The notes below the pieces were generated by a model. That model saw only the letters and a list, made by a program, of their open reading frames with translations. It did no database searches and had not been told where the DNA came from. A program made the translations under genes and the position numbers. From positions 3,906,001-3,970,000 of the forward strand of contig NZ_CP152342.1 in assembly GCF_045291395.1 (NCBI RefSeq): a stretch of 64,000 bases of DNA, in the 5' to 3' direction. The DNA comes from MR-S7 sp000400995 (GTDB taxonomy: Bacteria > Pseudomonadota > Gammaproteobacteria > Burkholderiales > Burkholderiaceae_C). This document shows, one piece after another, positions 27,004 through 35,998 of the stretch (positions are counted from its first letter, which is position 1; the number at the start of each line of letters is the position of its first letter).

Positions 27004-28450
27004 TCATTCAGTTGCATGCACTCGGCAGTTGGAACCCGGTAAGGCAAAACTGGCCAGCAATATGAAGAACAGCGCCCCGAAGCTGAAACACAGAATTGCG
27101 TGGCGTTCCACTTCCATGTATCCATCACCCAGAATCGAGGAAAACAGGGCGTAGTTGAACAGCAACCCGTTCAGCAGGAACATCAAAGCCCAGCGGCGCT
27201 GCCTCAGCCTCCAGGCCGCTAACGCGGCAAAGGCAGGACCGAGAGCGGCGACATAGATGAGCAGCGCTGCCGCCTGTGCGGAAAGGCCCTGGATCAGCGG
27301 ATCGATCGACTGGTAATACGGCTGGATGCCGCTGGCGGTATCTATGTAGGCGTTCTCCCCCTTCGATGTGGCCTATGTGACGCTGCAGAAAACCTCTGTG
27401 GTGCTGGGCGATGTTCCGGATGATTGTGACCAGCGGGCCGGGCTCCAGCGCCACAGCCTTCGCGATGCGCAGGAGTGGTAGCCTCATGCTCTCGGGGCAA
27501 TGCGTTTCGAATTCTGGGATAGGCCGCGTATACAAGCTCTCCCCCATGAACCGCATGCACTCCGGCGGCAAGCCCAGCCGTTCTAGCATCCGGCTCGGAT
27601 CCTTGGATGCAGGCAGCAGTGCCACGAAAACGGTATCGATCCGGTTGGTGGCGGTTTCCAGGTACATGCGCTTTTTGGCTGCCGCGTTGTAGGCCAGCAC
27701 CGGCAACAGGCATGCGACCGCGACCAGCACCCATTTGGCCACGGAGGCCGCCGACAGCTTGCCGCGCTGGCGCGACAGAAGCAGTGCAGCACCAACGAGC
27801 AACGCCACAGCCAGCAGCAGGAACATGTACTGGTTGCGGTTGAATGAAATGAGCGCCAGGCACACGGCACCCCATATAAGCGCCTTGCGCAGCGAAACGC
27901 GCTGGAACAACCACAGCCATGCAATGCCCACGAACAGCGTAGTGACGGCGAAGGCAGAGAACTCCGCGTACCAAGTGTTCAGAAACAGCAAGTTGATGGG
28001 ATCGGCAACCACCAATATCCAGACCGCAAATCCCAGAGCCGCCAGCGGTCTCGCCGTCAGTTTCCTGAAGATCAGCCAGATGCCCACCAGCCAGCCCAGG
28101 AGCAGAGGGAGGGCTGCAACCTTGATGTCCATGACGCTATCGCTGGTGCGAAAAGCTGCCATCGCGCTGACCTGAATGGACTTGAAGATCCGGTCGGACG
28201 AGGGATGGGTGGCCTTGTGCCGGATGTCTGCCTCAATGAAGTAACGCCAGGGGTGCTCTGGCGTGCGCTCATAAAGCGCCTTGGGCGAATCCTTGGGATG
28301 CAGGCCGAAGACCTTCAACGTGCGTATCTGGTCGTAGTTGTTGGCATAGGCCAGCATCGGGTCAGCAGCCCAGAAGGTGAAGGCGCGCAGGGTCGCAGCG
28401 ATCAGGATGAGGCAGGCCAGCAGGTTGGCCCCCGTCTTGTATCGGCTCAT
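27004..28450 (-). pseudogene. Polytopic membrane protein of the glycan operon, frameshifted
   Basis: A multi-spanning inner-membrane protein with about ten hydrophobic segments and a long extracytoplasmic loop after the first one, the layout of GT-C-type glycosyltransferases that use polyprenyl-linked donors; the function is not proven. The start at 28450 overlaps the GtrA-type stop (ATGA). The frame is broken after ...QRHIGHIEG: the remaining 118 codons (ENAYIDTASGIQPYY..., three more membrane segments, ending GSNCRVHATE) continue in another frame. Removing one base from the C5 run at 27357-27361 gives an intact 481-aa protein. It is the last gene of the minus-strand operon. Confidence 0.72.
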
Positions 28451-28853
28451 GGATGCGTGGCTAGGATCGGAGTGCTGAAAACGAACTTTTTGTCCAAGTG
28501 GTATTTGGCGAGATAGCCAATGACGAGGCCGATCATGCCTCCCAGGTAGCGCATCTGCGCCGTTCCGAACGCCCACCAGAATCCGTATTCAACCCCCAGA
28601 AGATGGCCGTGGTCACCACGCCCATGAGGGTGTAGAGCACGAACGTCTTGCCGTCATGGCTGGCGCTCTGCGCCGTGAAGCGGAAGATGAAGCGCTTGTC
28701 GAGCACGTACTTGACGACCAAGCCCGTGCCCGTGCCGACGATGATGGAGAACCAAATTCTCGAAGGCCAAAACCGCAACACCAGATCTTGGGAGCCGATG
28801 TTGACCACGATGGCCACGGCGCAGAACAGGGCGTACAGCAGTGCGATGCGCAT
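28447..28853 (-). pseudogene. GtrA family protein, frameshifted
   Basis: Small four-helix membrane protein of the GtrA family, linked to flipping of polyprenyl-phosphate sugars or to arabinan/O-antigen synthesis. Residues up to TTAIFWG are in the first frame. The second half (VEYGFWWAFGTAQMRYLGG..., ending ILATHP) is in another frame. One added base in the C5 run at 28593-28597 restores 135 codons, the usual length. It starts 4 bp after the DprE2-like gene and overlaps the membrane-protein gene (ATGA), in the place where gtrA-like genes occur in polyprenylphosphoryl-arabinose clusters. Confidence 0.78.
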
Positions 28854-28857
28854 GGCT

Positions 28858-29619
28858 TCAGATGTCCGCCTTGTTGAACAGGAAGCGCGGCAGGTGGCGG
28901 ATCACCAGCATGATGAGCGCCCACTTGACCGGCGCATACACCACGGGCCGGCCCGCCGCAATGGCGCTGACGATGCCTTGGGCCACTGCTTCGGCGCTGG
29001 CGAGCCGGGCGCCGCCCTGCTTAAGGTGCGCGGTCATGGGCGTATCCGTGGGGCCGGGCTTGGCCAGCGTGACGCGCACGGGGCTGCCCGCCAGCGCCAG
29101 CCGGTGCTGCAGGCCCTGCGCGTAGCGGTCGACCAGCCCCTTGGCGGCGCCGTAGATGTAGTTGCTCTTGCGGCCCCTGTCTCCGGCCACGGAGCCGATG
29201 ATGCACAGCCGCCCGTGGCCGGCGCGCTGCATGGGCCCGATGAAGGCCTCGGCGATAAGGGCGGGGGACAGGCCGTTGACCCGCAGGGCCTCCTGGGCTG
29301 CATGCAAGTCGTCCTGGCAGGCGGTCTGGTCGGGCAGCGAGCCGTGGGCGATCAGCACGATGTCGACAGGCCCTGCGGCGGTGGCCTCCCGCGCCAGCGC
29401 GGCAATGGCGTCCACGTCGTCGAAGCGCAGCGCGGCGGTGCGCGCCGTCACGCCGGCACCCCGCGCGCACAGGTCAGCAGCAAGGGGCTCTGCCCGCCGG
29501 GCGTCGCGGCCCACGAGCAGGAAGTCGCACGGGCCTTGCTGCGCCCACAGGCGGCTGCACTGGTGGGCAATGGCAGAGGTGGCGCCGATGACGACGATTC
29601 TTTTCTGGGGAGAGTTCAT
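28858..29619 (-). CDS. SDR family oxidoreductase, DprE2-like
   Basis: NAD(P)-dependent short-chain reductase of 253 aa. The cofactor motif IGATSAIA is at residues 11-18, and the catalytic residues Ser143, Tyr156 and Lys160 (YGAAK) are all present. The closest functional match by motif and context is DprE2, which reduces the 2-keto intermediate made by DprE1 and so completes epimerisation of polyprenylphosphoryl-ribose to -arabinose. The C-terminal basic/hydrophobic tail (MLVIRHLPRFLFNKADI) is typical of this branch. It lies 5 bp after the DprE1-like gene, consistent with a two-component epimerase. Confidence 0.85.
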   Translation of the reverse strand: MNSPQKRIVVIGATSAIAHQCSRLWAQQGPCDFLLVGRDARRAEPLAADLCARGAGVTARTAALRFDDVDAIAALAREATAAGPVDIVLIAHGSLPDQTACQDDLHAAQEALRVNGLSPALIAEAFIGPMQRAGHGRLCIIGSVAGDRGRKSNYIYGAAKGLVDRYAQGLQHRLALAGSPVRVTLAKPGPTDTPMTAHLKQGGARLASAEAVAQGIVSAIAAGRPVVYAPVKWALIMLVIRHLPRFLFNKADI

Positions 29620-29624
29620 GGAGG

Positions 29625-30929
29625 TCAGGCCCCCATCAGCCGGCGCGACATGGCGGAGCTGATGCCGGGATCACGGTAGGTAAGAAATTGCTCCCACTGG
29701 GGGTAGCCGGATTGGAAGAGCGAGGTGGGCATGCGCGCGTCCTTGGCGGGGTAGATGCGGCCGCCGGCCTCGCTGACGATGGCGTCCAACTGGCCGAAAA
29801 GGCGCAGCGTTTTGTCGCCCTGGTTGGGGAAGTCCAGCGCCAGGGTGATGCCGGGCTGCGGAAAGCTCAGCAGGCCCAGCGAAGGACGGTGCCCAAAGGT
29901 TTTCAGGACGACCAGGAAAGAGCCTTGCCCGCTGCGGACGATCTGCGCCAGCATGGCCTCGATGGCCCGCTCGCCGCCCTGGAACGGCACCACGCACTGG
30001 TATTGGTAGAAGCCGCGGGGCCCGTACATGCGGTTCCAGTGCCCGATGCCGTCGAGGGGGTAGAAAAACGGGAGGTAATGGCTGACGGCTCGGCCTGCGC
30101 GCGCGCGGTGCATGCGATAGTACAGCGCATTGAAGCCGCGCAGGCTCACGGCATTGACCAGGGACAGCGGCGGCGTCAACGGCATGGACAGGCCGCGCGG
30201 CCGGGGCGCTTCGGCAGGCACCTGGGCGGCGGCATCGCAGTGGTTGGCCCGCATGAACAGGCCGCGCCCATGCCGATCCCGGCAGTCGATCCAGGAAACG
30301 GTGTATTCCCACGCGGCCTCCGACTCGGACACCAACGTGTAGAAGCGCTCCAGCGAGTCGAACGCAATGGTTTCCGTCTCCAGCCAGGGGCCGGCGACGG
30401 GGCGCAACTGCAGCGTGGCCTGCGTGATGAGCCCTGTTAGCCCCAGGCCGCCCACGGTGGCGTGGAACCACTCAGCGTTCTGCCCCGGCCCGCAGACGAT
30501 AGTGCTGCCGTCGGTGCGCCGCAAGGTCAGCGCGTGCACGTGGTTGCCGAACGAGCCCGCCGCATGGTGGTTCTTGCCATGCACGTCGTTGGCGATGGCG
30601 CCGCCCACGGTGACGAACTGGGTGCCGGGTGTGACGGGCAGCATCCAGCCGCGCGGCGCCAGCAGGCACTGGATGTCGGCGAGCAGGGCGCCGGCCTGGC
30701 AGGTGAGGCGGCCGCTGGCGGCATCGAAATCCAGCCAATGGTCCATGCCGGCCGTCATCCACAGCGCGCCGCCCGGGTTCAGGCACACGTCGCCATAGCT
30801 GCGGCCCATGCCGTAGGGCAAGGCCGTGCGCCCGGCTTCGGGCAGGGGCAGCGCGCGGCCGGCCATGCCGTCCAGAAGCAGCGGCTGATGCGGCTCGGCG
30901 CTCAAACGGCCCCAGGAACTGACGCGCAT
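29625..30929 (-). CDS. FAD-linked oxidoreductase, DprE1-like (decaprenylphosphoryl-ribose oxidase type)
   Basis: Flavoprotein of 434 aa. The PCMH-type FAD domain shows GMGRSYGDVCLNPGG (residues 40-54) and TVGGAIANDVHGKNHHAAG (107-125), the hallmark found in DprE1 where VHGKNHH surrounds the flavin. The C-terminal half contains YPLDGIGHWNRMYGPRGFYQYQ and GRIYPAKDARM, with the conserved Lys that binds the substrate in DprE1-type oxidases. It would oxidise polyprenylphosphoryl-ribose at C2. The ATG at 30929 overlaps the stop of the UbiA part (TGATG), so the genes are coupled. Confidence 0.87.
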   Translation of the reverse strand: MRVSSWGRLSAEPHQPLLLDGMAGRALPLPEAGRTALPYGMGRSYGDVCLNPGGALWMTAGMDHWLDFDAASGRLTCQAGALLADIQCLLAPRGWMLPVTPGTQFVTVGGAIANDVHGKNHHAAGSFGNHVHALTLRRTDGSTIVCGPGQNAEWFHATVGGLGLTGLITQATLQLRPVAGPWLETETIAFDSLERFYTLVSESEAAWEYTVSWIDCRDRHGRGLFMRANHCDAAAQVPAEAPRPRGLSMPLTPPLSLVNAVSLRGFNALYYRMHRARAGRAVSHYLPFFYPLDGIGHWNRMYGPRGFYQYQCVVPFQGGERAIEAMLAQIVRSGQGSFLVVLKTFGHRPSLGLLSFPQPGITLALDFPNQGDKTLRLFGQLDAIVSEAGGRIYPAKDARMPTSLFQSGYPQWEQFLTYRDPGISSAMSRRLMGA

Positions 30930-31716
30930 CACCACGGCCACTCCACGGTGGCCGCCACGAGCGAGGCGGCGAACGCGGCGCCGCAGGCCAGGCTCACCTT
31001 GTCCTTGACGGCAAACACCACCGGGTCGTCATGCATCTCGCCCCGGTGGGACTGGAGCCACATCCAACTGATCCAGTACACCAGCACCCCCAGGGTGACC
31101 AAAATGGCATAGGGCTGGGCGTAGAGCACCTTCGCCGTGTCGCCATGCAGGTACAAGGCCAGCACGACGGCGGAGGCATACCCGGCGGCGATGCCCAGCA
31201 TCTGCACCAGGCTGGCGTCGTGCGCCGTGTAGCCGCGCCCGTGCGCGGCGGCGGCTTCGCCGCGCTGCACCAGCGGGCGCAGCTCCGTGTGGCGCTTCAG
31301 GAAGGACAGCGACAGGAACACGAAGCCCGACACGGCCAGCAGCCAGTGCGACAGCGCCAGCCCTGCGGCGGCCCCGCCCGCGACGATGCGCAGGGTGTAC
31401 AGGCAGGCCAGCGTCATGCAGTCGAGCAGCGCCAGGCGCTTGAGGGTGACCGAGTACCAGCACGTCAGCACGAAGTACACCGCCAGCCAGGCCAGGAAGC
31501 GCGGCCCCACCGCCAGGGCCAGGGCAGCGTGCCGGCGTCCAGAGACACACGCCGGGCCAGTTGCTGCTTGAGGTGGGCCTTGCCGCGCAGCAGCCATGCG
31601 GGCAGCAGGAACGCTTGCGGGAGGTGCTCCTTGGCCAGCGCCAGCGCTTGCTCATGCAAGGTGTCGGTGCGCACCAGGGTGCCGTCCAGATCGACGACGA
31701 GGGGAACGGAAGCCAT
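30929..31716 (-). pseudogene. HAD-UbiA prenyltransferase fusion with large out-of-frame internal deletion
   Basis: The N-terminal part (31716 down to about 31522) is the start of a HAD phosphatase: VVDLDGTLVRTDTLHEQ, with the nucleophile Asp in DLDGT. After ...SLDAGTLP the frame changes to a UbiA-type C-terminal region with about six membrane segments (VGPRFLAWLAVYFVLTCWYS, then LYTLRIVAGG). Intact members run to about 480 aa. Missing here are the rest of the HAD domain and the UbiA N-terminal region with its NDxxD motif, together roughly 200-250 codons. The product should transfer phosphoribose to a polyprenyl phosphate. The start overlaps the OGT-like stop (TGATG). Confidence 0.78.
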
Positions 31717-33559
31717 CAGCAGTCACCTGCCTCGATCACATCCGGCGGCAGCCCTTGCAGGCTGCGCGCATGCATGGCGGTGTACGCGGCCTCTATGTCG
31801 CGCGCAAAGCGCTGCGTGTCGAACAAGGGGGCCGTCGGGAGCTGCGCCTGCAGGGTGTCGCGGAGGGATTTCAACCGGGCCGGATCGTGGGCCAGCGCGA
31901 TGGCAAGGGCTTCGTAGCCGGCCTGGCTTTCGGTCACCAGCTCCGGCAGCCCCACCGCATGCAGCAGGGTGGCCGCCACCCGGCCCGCGAAGGCCGCGCC
32001 CGCGCAGGTAAGCAGCGGCAAGCCGGCCCACAGGGCATCGCTGGCCGTGGTGTGGGCGTTGTAGGGCAGCGTGTCCAGGAACAGATCCGCCAGGCGGTGG
32101 CGCGCTAGGTGCTCGCTGGGTTCCATGCGCGGGGCGAACACCAGCCGCTCGGGCGCGATGCCGCGCGCCTGAGCCTCGCGCCGCAGGTTGGCGGCGGCGA
32201 AGGGGTTGTCCTCCAGCAGCCACAGCACGCTGCCCGGCACCGCGTGCAGGATGCGCATCCAGCCGTCGAACGTGGGCGGCTGGATCTTGTAGTTGTTGTT
32301 GAAGCAGCAGAACACAAAGCCCTCATCCGGCAAGCCCACTTCGGCGCGCGTGAAATCGCGCGGGGCAATGCGGCGCTGGCGGTCATTGACCTGGTAGCTG
32401 TGCGGCAGGTACGCCGGCTTTTCGCTGAAGTGAGGCTGCACGGCGGGAGGCAGCACCACCTTGTCGGCGATGACGTAGTCCATGTAGTCCACCCCCGTGG
32501 TGCCGGGATAGCCCAGCCAGCTCACCTGCACCGGCGCGCAGCGGTGGGCGAAGATGCCCAGGCGGTGGTGTTCGGTGAAGCCCTTGAGGTCCACGGCGAT
32601 GTCGATGCCCAGCGTGCGCGAGAGCTCGGCCACCTCCTTGTCGCTGTGCTGGCGCACGTCCACGAAATGGTCGAACGCGCCGCGCACCCGCTCGCGCATC
32701 GCGTCCTCGACGAGGGGGCCGAAATCGAAGGCGAACCACTCGAAGCGCTCGCGGTCGTGCCGCTCGAACAGCTCGGCCATCAGGATGGTGGTGGCGTGCT
32801 GCTTGAAGTCCGCCGAGTAGTAGCCCACGCGGATCTTGCCGCCGCCCGTGCGCGCGGGGATGGGGCCCAGGGGAGACTGCTCCCGCGCGGATGCGCCCAG
32901 CGCGGCGCGCACGAACTGCAACTGGAACGCGGGCGCGTCGCGCAAGGCGATCACGTCGAGAGGGTCCACGCTGTACTCGCCCCGCGCCATGGCCTGTTCG
33001 ATGAGCGCGACGCCGGCATCCAGGCTGCTCCAGTCGCACATGGCCACCATGGTTTCCATCATGTGGTTCAGCAGGCCCGGCAGCCCCGGGTGGGCCTGCC
33101 ACGCGGCTTTCAGCTGCTGCAATGCCTCTGGAAGGCGCCGGTGCTTCTTGAGCAGCACGCCCACCTGGAAGCGGGCCTCGGCCAGTTGCGGCTTGATGCG
33201 CAGGGCCTGGTTGAAGCTGGCGAATGCCTGCTCGTCCTGCTGCAGTCCGAGATAGGCAGCGCCCTGGTGGAGTAGCGCCTCAGCGTTGCCCGGCTCCAGC
33301 GCCAGCACCCGATTCATGCAGGCAATGGCTTCGTTGAACTGCTTGCACAGCACTAATAGCGCGCCCAGGTTGAAGTGGCCGTGCGCATTCGCCGGATCGC
33401 ATTGCACTGCCTGGCGGTAGCTTTGCAGCGCCTCGTCGGTGCGGCCCTGGCCCTCCAGGGACTCTCCCCGCGCAATGTAGGCCTGCGCCTCGGCGGAGCG
33501 CCGAGGCAAGCCGCCGGGCAGGAAGGGGGTGTGAATCTAGGGGTTTTCGCTGTATTCAT
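31716..33559 (-). pseudogene. OGT-like TPR glycosyltransferase (GT41 type) with frameshift near the start
   Basis: TPR repeats cover about residues 20-160 of the product, followed by the SPINDLY/OGT-type catalytic domain: GKIRVGYYSADFKQHATT, CAPVQVSWLGYPGTTG, DGWMRILHAVPGSVLWL, DTLPYNAHTTASDALWAGLP. It is expected to transfer a sugar from a nucleotide donor to protein, as in cytoplasmic O-GlcNAc transferases. An open frame runs from about 33536, but only with weak starts. The likely ATG at 33559 (MNTAKTPRFTPP...) is in another frame; one added base in the G5 run at 33525-33529 joins it and gives 614 codons. It heads the minus-strand operon. The paralogue at 43723 is intact. Confidence 0.7.
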
Positions 33560-33630
33560 GGAGGATGCCGGAGCCCTGAAGGGCCCACCTCCCGATTGTG
33601 TCACCGTGCGGCTATTGGCTGGTTTAACTC

Positions 33631-33690
33631 CTGAAAACATAGCTGCTTGCGCTTTTCCAGCAAGCGCTGAAGACCATTTTCCTTGAAAAC
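33631..33690 (+). repeat. Dispersed palindromic repeat, copy 4
   Basis: GAAAACATAGCTGCTTGCGCTTTTCC-AGCAAGCGCTGAAGACC, forward orientation, upstream of the OGT-like gene. The stem is CTTGCGCTT/AAGCG with a short loop; more degenerate than copy 9. Confidence 0.72.
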
Positions 33691-33840
33691 CCAGAGTCAG
33701 ACCGGCGCCGCCATAGTCTTCATCGTCTGGTCAACCGATGCGTGCCAAGCTCTAAGGCCCATCACAGCTAAGCGGTTCCCTTTTTGCAATTTCTGATTTG
33801 GCTCATACCCACGGCCATCGGAAATACCTATAGCGGCATT

Positions 33841-33859
33841 GCGAAACGGTAGTTTTCGC
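33841..33859. promoter_or_regulatory. Palindrome upstream of the enoyl-CoA hydratase gene
   Basis: GCGAAA-N7-TTTCGC, a 6-bp inverted repeat with 7-base spacer, ending 21 bp before the start codon. Spacing resembles LysR- or TetR-type boxes; the LysR-type regulator at 35999 is a possible partner. Confidence 0.35.
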
Positions 33860-33879
33860 GGCCGCCGCGCATTCCTACG

Positions 33880-34689
33880 ATGCGCGCCATGAACGAAACG
33901 ACGGACAGAGGGCGGATCGAGGTCTGCACGCAGGGGCCCGTGGCCACGGTGACCATCGCCAACCCCGGCAAGCGCAACGCATTGACGGTGGCCATGTGGA
34001 ACGCGCTGCGCACCGCATTCGAGCGCCTGCCGGACAACCCTGCGCTGCGCTGCGTCGTCGTGCGCGGGCATGGCGCCGAGGGCTTCGCGGCAGGTGCCGA
34101 CATCGGAGAGTTCGCGCAGGTGCGCAGCACGCGCGCACAGGTCACGGCCTTCCATGAGGACACGGTGCTGGGCGCACTCACCGCCCTCCACGGTTGCCCT
34201 GTGCCGGTGGTGGCGCTGATCCAGGGCGCCTGCGCCGGGGGCGGGCTGGAGATTGCCGCGGTCTGCGACCTGCGCATCGCGGGCCGGAGCGCGCGCATGG
34301 GCATTCCCATCAACACCCTGGGCTTCTCGCTGGCGCTGGGCGAGACGCAGGCGCTCGTGCGCCTGGCCGGTGCCTCCGTGGCGGCCGAATTGCTCTACGA
34401 AGGCCGCATGCTGGATGCACCCGAGGCGCTGGCCAAGGGCCTGCTCACGCGCGTGGTGGACGACGCCCAGGCCGAGGCCGAGGCGATGGCCGCCGCGCAG
34501 CGCATCGCCGCCGGCGCGCCGCTGGCCGCACGCGAGCACAAGCGGCAGCTGCGCCGCCTGGCGCGCGACCCCTCGCCCGTGACGCACGCGGAGCGCCTGG
34601 CCAGCTACGCCTTCGCCGACACGCAGGACTACCGCACCGGCATCCGCGCCTTCCTCGACAAGACCACGCCGGTGTTCACCGGACGCTGA
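33880..34689 (+). CDS. Enoyl-CoA hydratase/isomerase family protein
   Basis: Crotonase-fold enzyme of 266-269 aa. The oxyanion-hole segments are visible: FAAGADIGEF (first) and CAGGGLEIAAVCDLRI (second). It acts on an acyl-CoA: hydration, isomerisation or C-C cleavage cannot be distinguished by these motifs. Two in-frame ATGs lie at 33880 and 33889, neither with a strong ribosome binding site. A CaiB-type CoA transferase gene follows 28 bp downstream and a LysR-type regulator after that, so this is an acyl-CoA catabolic module, possibly for a dicarboxylic or aromatic-derived acid taken up by the Bug receptor at 37087. Confidence 0.87.
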   Translation: MRAMNETTDRGRIEVCTQGPVATVTIANPGKRNALTVAMWNALRTAFERLPDNPALRCVVVRGHGAEGFAAGADIGEFAQVRSTRAQVTAFHEDTVLGALTALHGCPVPVVALIQGACAGGGLEIAAVCDLRIAGRSARMGIPINTLGFSLALGETQALVRLAGASVAAELLYEGRMLDAPEALAKGLLTRVVDDAQAEAEAMAAAQRIAAGAPLAAREHKRQLRRLARDPSPVTHAERLASYAFADTQDYRTGIRAFLDKTTPVFTGR

Positions 34690-34717
34690 CCCGCATCACT
34701 TCCCACGCCATTCCGCC

Positions 34718-35941
34718 ATGACACCCTCGTCCCTGCCTCTCGCCGGCCTGCGCGTGCTCGACCTGTCGCGCGCGCTCTCAGGCCCCTTCTGCTCCATGAT
34801 CCTCGGCGACCTCGGCGCCGAGGTCATCAAGGTGGAGCCCGCACCGCACGGCGACATGGTGCGCCAGTGGGGCCCCTTCGCGGGGGACACCAGCGTGTAC
34901 TACCTCTCGGGCAACCGCAACAAGAAGAGCGTGGCGGTGAACTTCCGCCACCCCGAGGGTCTGGGCATCGTGCGCGACATGGCGCTGCGCGCGGACATCC
35001 TCGTGGAGAACTTCCGCGCCGGCGTGATGGCCGAGATGGGCATGGCGCAGGAGGACCTGCAGGCGCGCAATCCCGGCCTCATCTGGGGCAGCATCACCGG
35101 CTTCGGCAGCGACGGGCCGCGCGGGCAGTGGCCCGGGTTCGACCAGATCGCGCAGGGCTTCTCGGGCTTCATGAGCTTCACCGGCACGCCGCAGTCAGGG
35201 CCTCAGCGCGTGGGCGTGGCCATCGGCGACCTGACCTCGGGCATGTGGACGGCCATCGGCATCCTCGGCGCGGTGATCCGGCGCCAGGCCACGGGCCAGG
35301 GCCAGAAGGTGGAGACCTCGCTGCTGGCCAGCCTGGTCGCGCTGCTCAGCGTGCAGGGGCAGCGCTACCTGTCGCTGGGCGACGTGCCCGCGCCGGTGGG
35401 CAACGTGCACCCGGTGATCGCGCCCTACGGCGTGTTCGAGGCGCAGGACGGCCCGCTCAACATCGGCAGCGCCACGCAGGAGCAGTGGCTCAAGCTGGCG
35501 CGGCTGCTGGGTCTGGAGCACCTGGCGGGGGATGCGCGCTTTCTCAACAACGCCGCGCGCATCCAGCACCGCATGGAGCTCAAGGCGCTGCTGGAAGAGC
35601 GCCTGCGCCTGCGCCCGCGCGCCGAATGGACGCAGGCCATGGTGGCACAGGGTATCCCCGCCGGCCCCATCAACCGGCTGGACGACGTGTTCGCCGACCC
35701 GCAGGTGCAGCACTGCCGGATGGTGGAAACCATCGAACACCCCGAACTCGGCGCCCTGCGCCAGGTGGGCAATCCGGTGCGCATGGACGGGCTGCGCGAG
35801 GGCAGCATGCGCCTGCCGCCGCCGCTGTACGGCCAGCACACGGTGCAGGTGCTGCAGGACATGGGCTACGCGCGCTCGGCGATCGACGGCTGGCTCGCCA
35901 GCGGCGTGGTGGCCCAGCACCGTCACGGCCCCGGAGAATGA
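34718..35941 (+). CDS. CaiB/BaiF-family (class III) CoA-transferase
   Basis: CoA-transferase of 407 aa that moves CoA between carboxylic acids. The N-terminal block LRVLDLSRALSGPFCSMILGDLGAEVIKVEPAPHGD is the family signature, followed by the SGNRNKKSVAVN segment. The catalytic Asp should be in VAIGDLTSGMW. The C-terminal AQGIPAGPINRLDDVFADPQVQ is also characteristic. It lies between the enoyl-CoA hydratase gene and the LysR-type gene on the same strand, so it probably activates the substrate of that pathway. Which acid is used is unknown. Confidence 0.9.
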   Translation: MTPSSLPLAGLRVLDLSRALSGPFCSMILGDLGAEVIKVEPAPHGDMVRQWGPFAGDTSVYYLSGNRNKKSVAVNFRHPEGLGIVRDMALRADILVENFRAGVMAEMGMAQEDLQARNPGLIWGSITGFGSDGPRGQWPGFDQIAQGFSGFMSFTGTPQSGPQRVGVAIGDLTSGMWTAIGILGAVIRRQATGQGQKVETSLLASLVALLSVQGQRYLSLGDVPAPVGNVHPVIAPYGVFEAQDGPLNIGSATQEQWLKLARLLGLEHLAGDARFLNNAARIQHRMELKALLEERLRLRPRAEWTQAMVAQGIPAGPINRLDDVFADPQVQHCRMVETIEHPELGALRQVGNPVRMDGLREGSMRLPPPLYGQHTVQVLQDMGYARSAIDGWLASGVVAQHRHGPGE

Positions 35942-35998
35942 CCGCGGCCGCGGCAGGCCCTACCATCGGCAGCGACATGCCTGCCTTGCACACCGCCC

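Larger units (their letters stand above)
33560..33879. other. Intergenic region between glycan operon and acyl-CoA module
   Basis: A 320-bp gap between divergent genes. It holds repeat copy 4 (33631-33690), a palindrome at 33841-33859 near the enoyl-CoA hydratase start, and a minus-strand frame ending at 33697 (RAWHASVDQTMKTMAAPV) that could be the remnant of a gene but has no visible start. No other feature was seen. Confidence 0.5.

Noticed and set aside
28593..28597. Phase variation through the C5 tract in GtrA
   Set aside because: Runs of 4-5 bases are too short for efficient slippage; kept only as an alternative in the findings.
33697..33790. Minus-strand tail RAWHASVDQTMKTMAAPV as a gene
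   Set aside because: No start codon, ribosome site or family match; at most a remnant.
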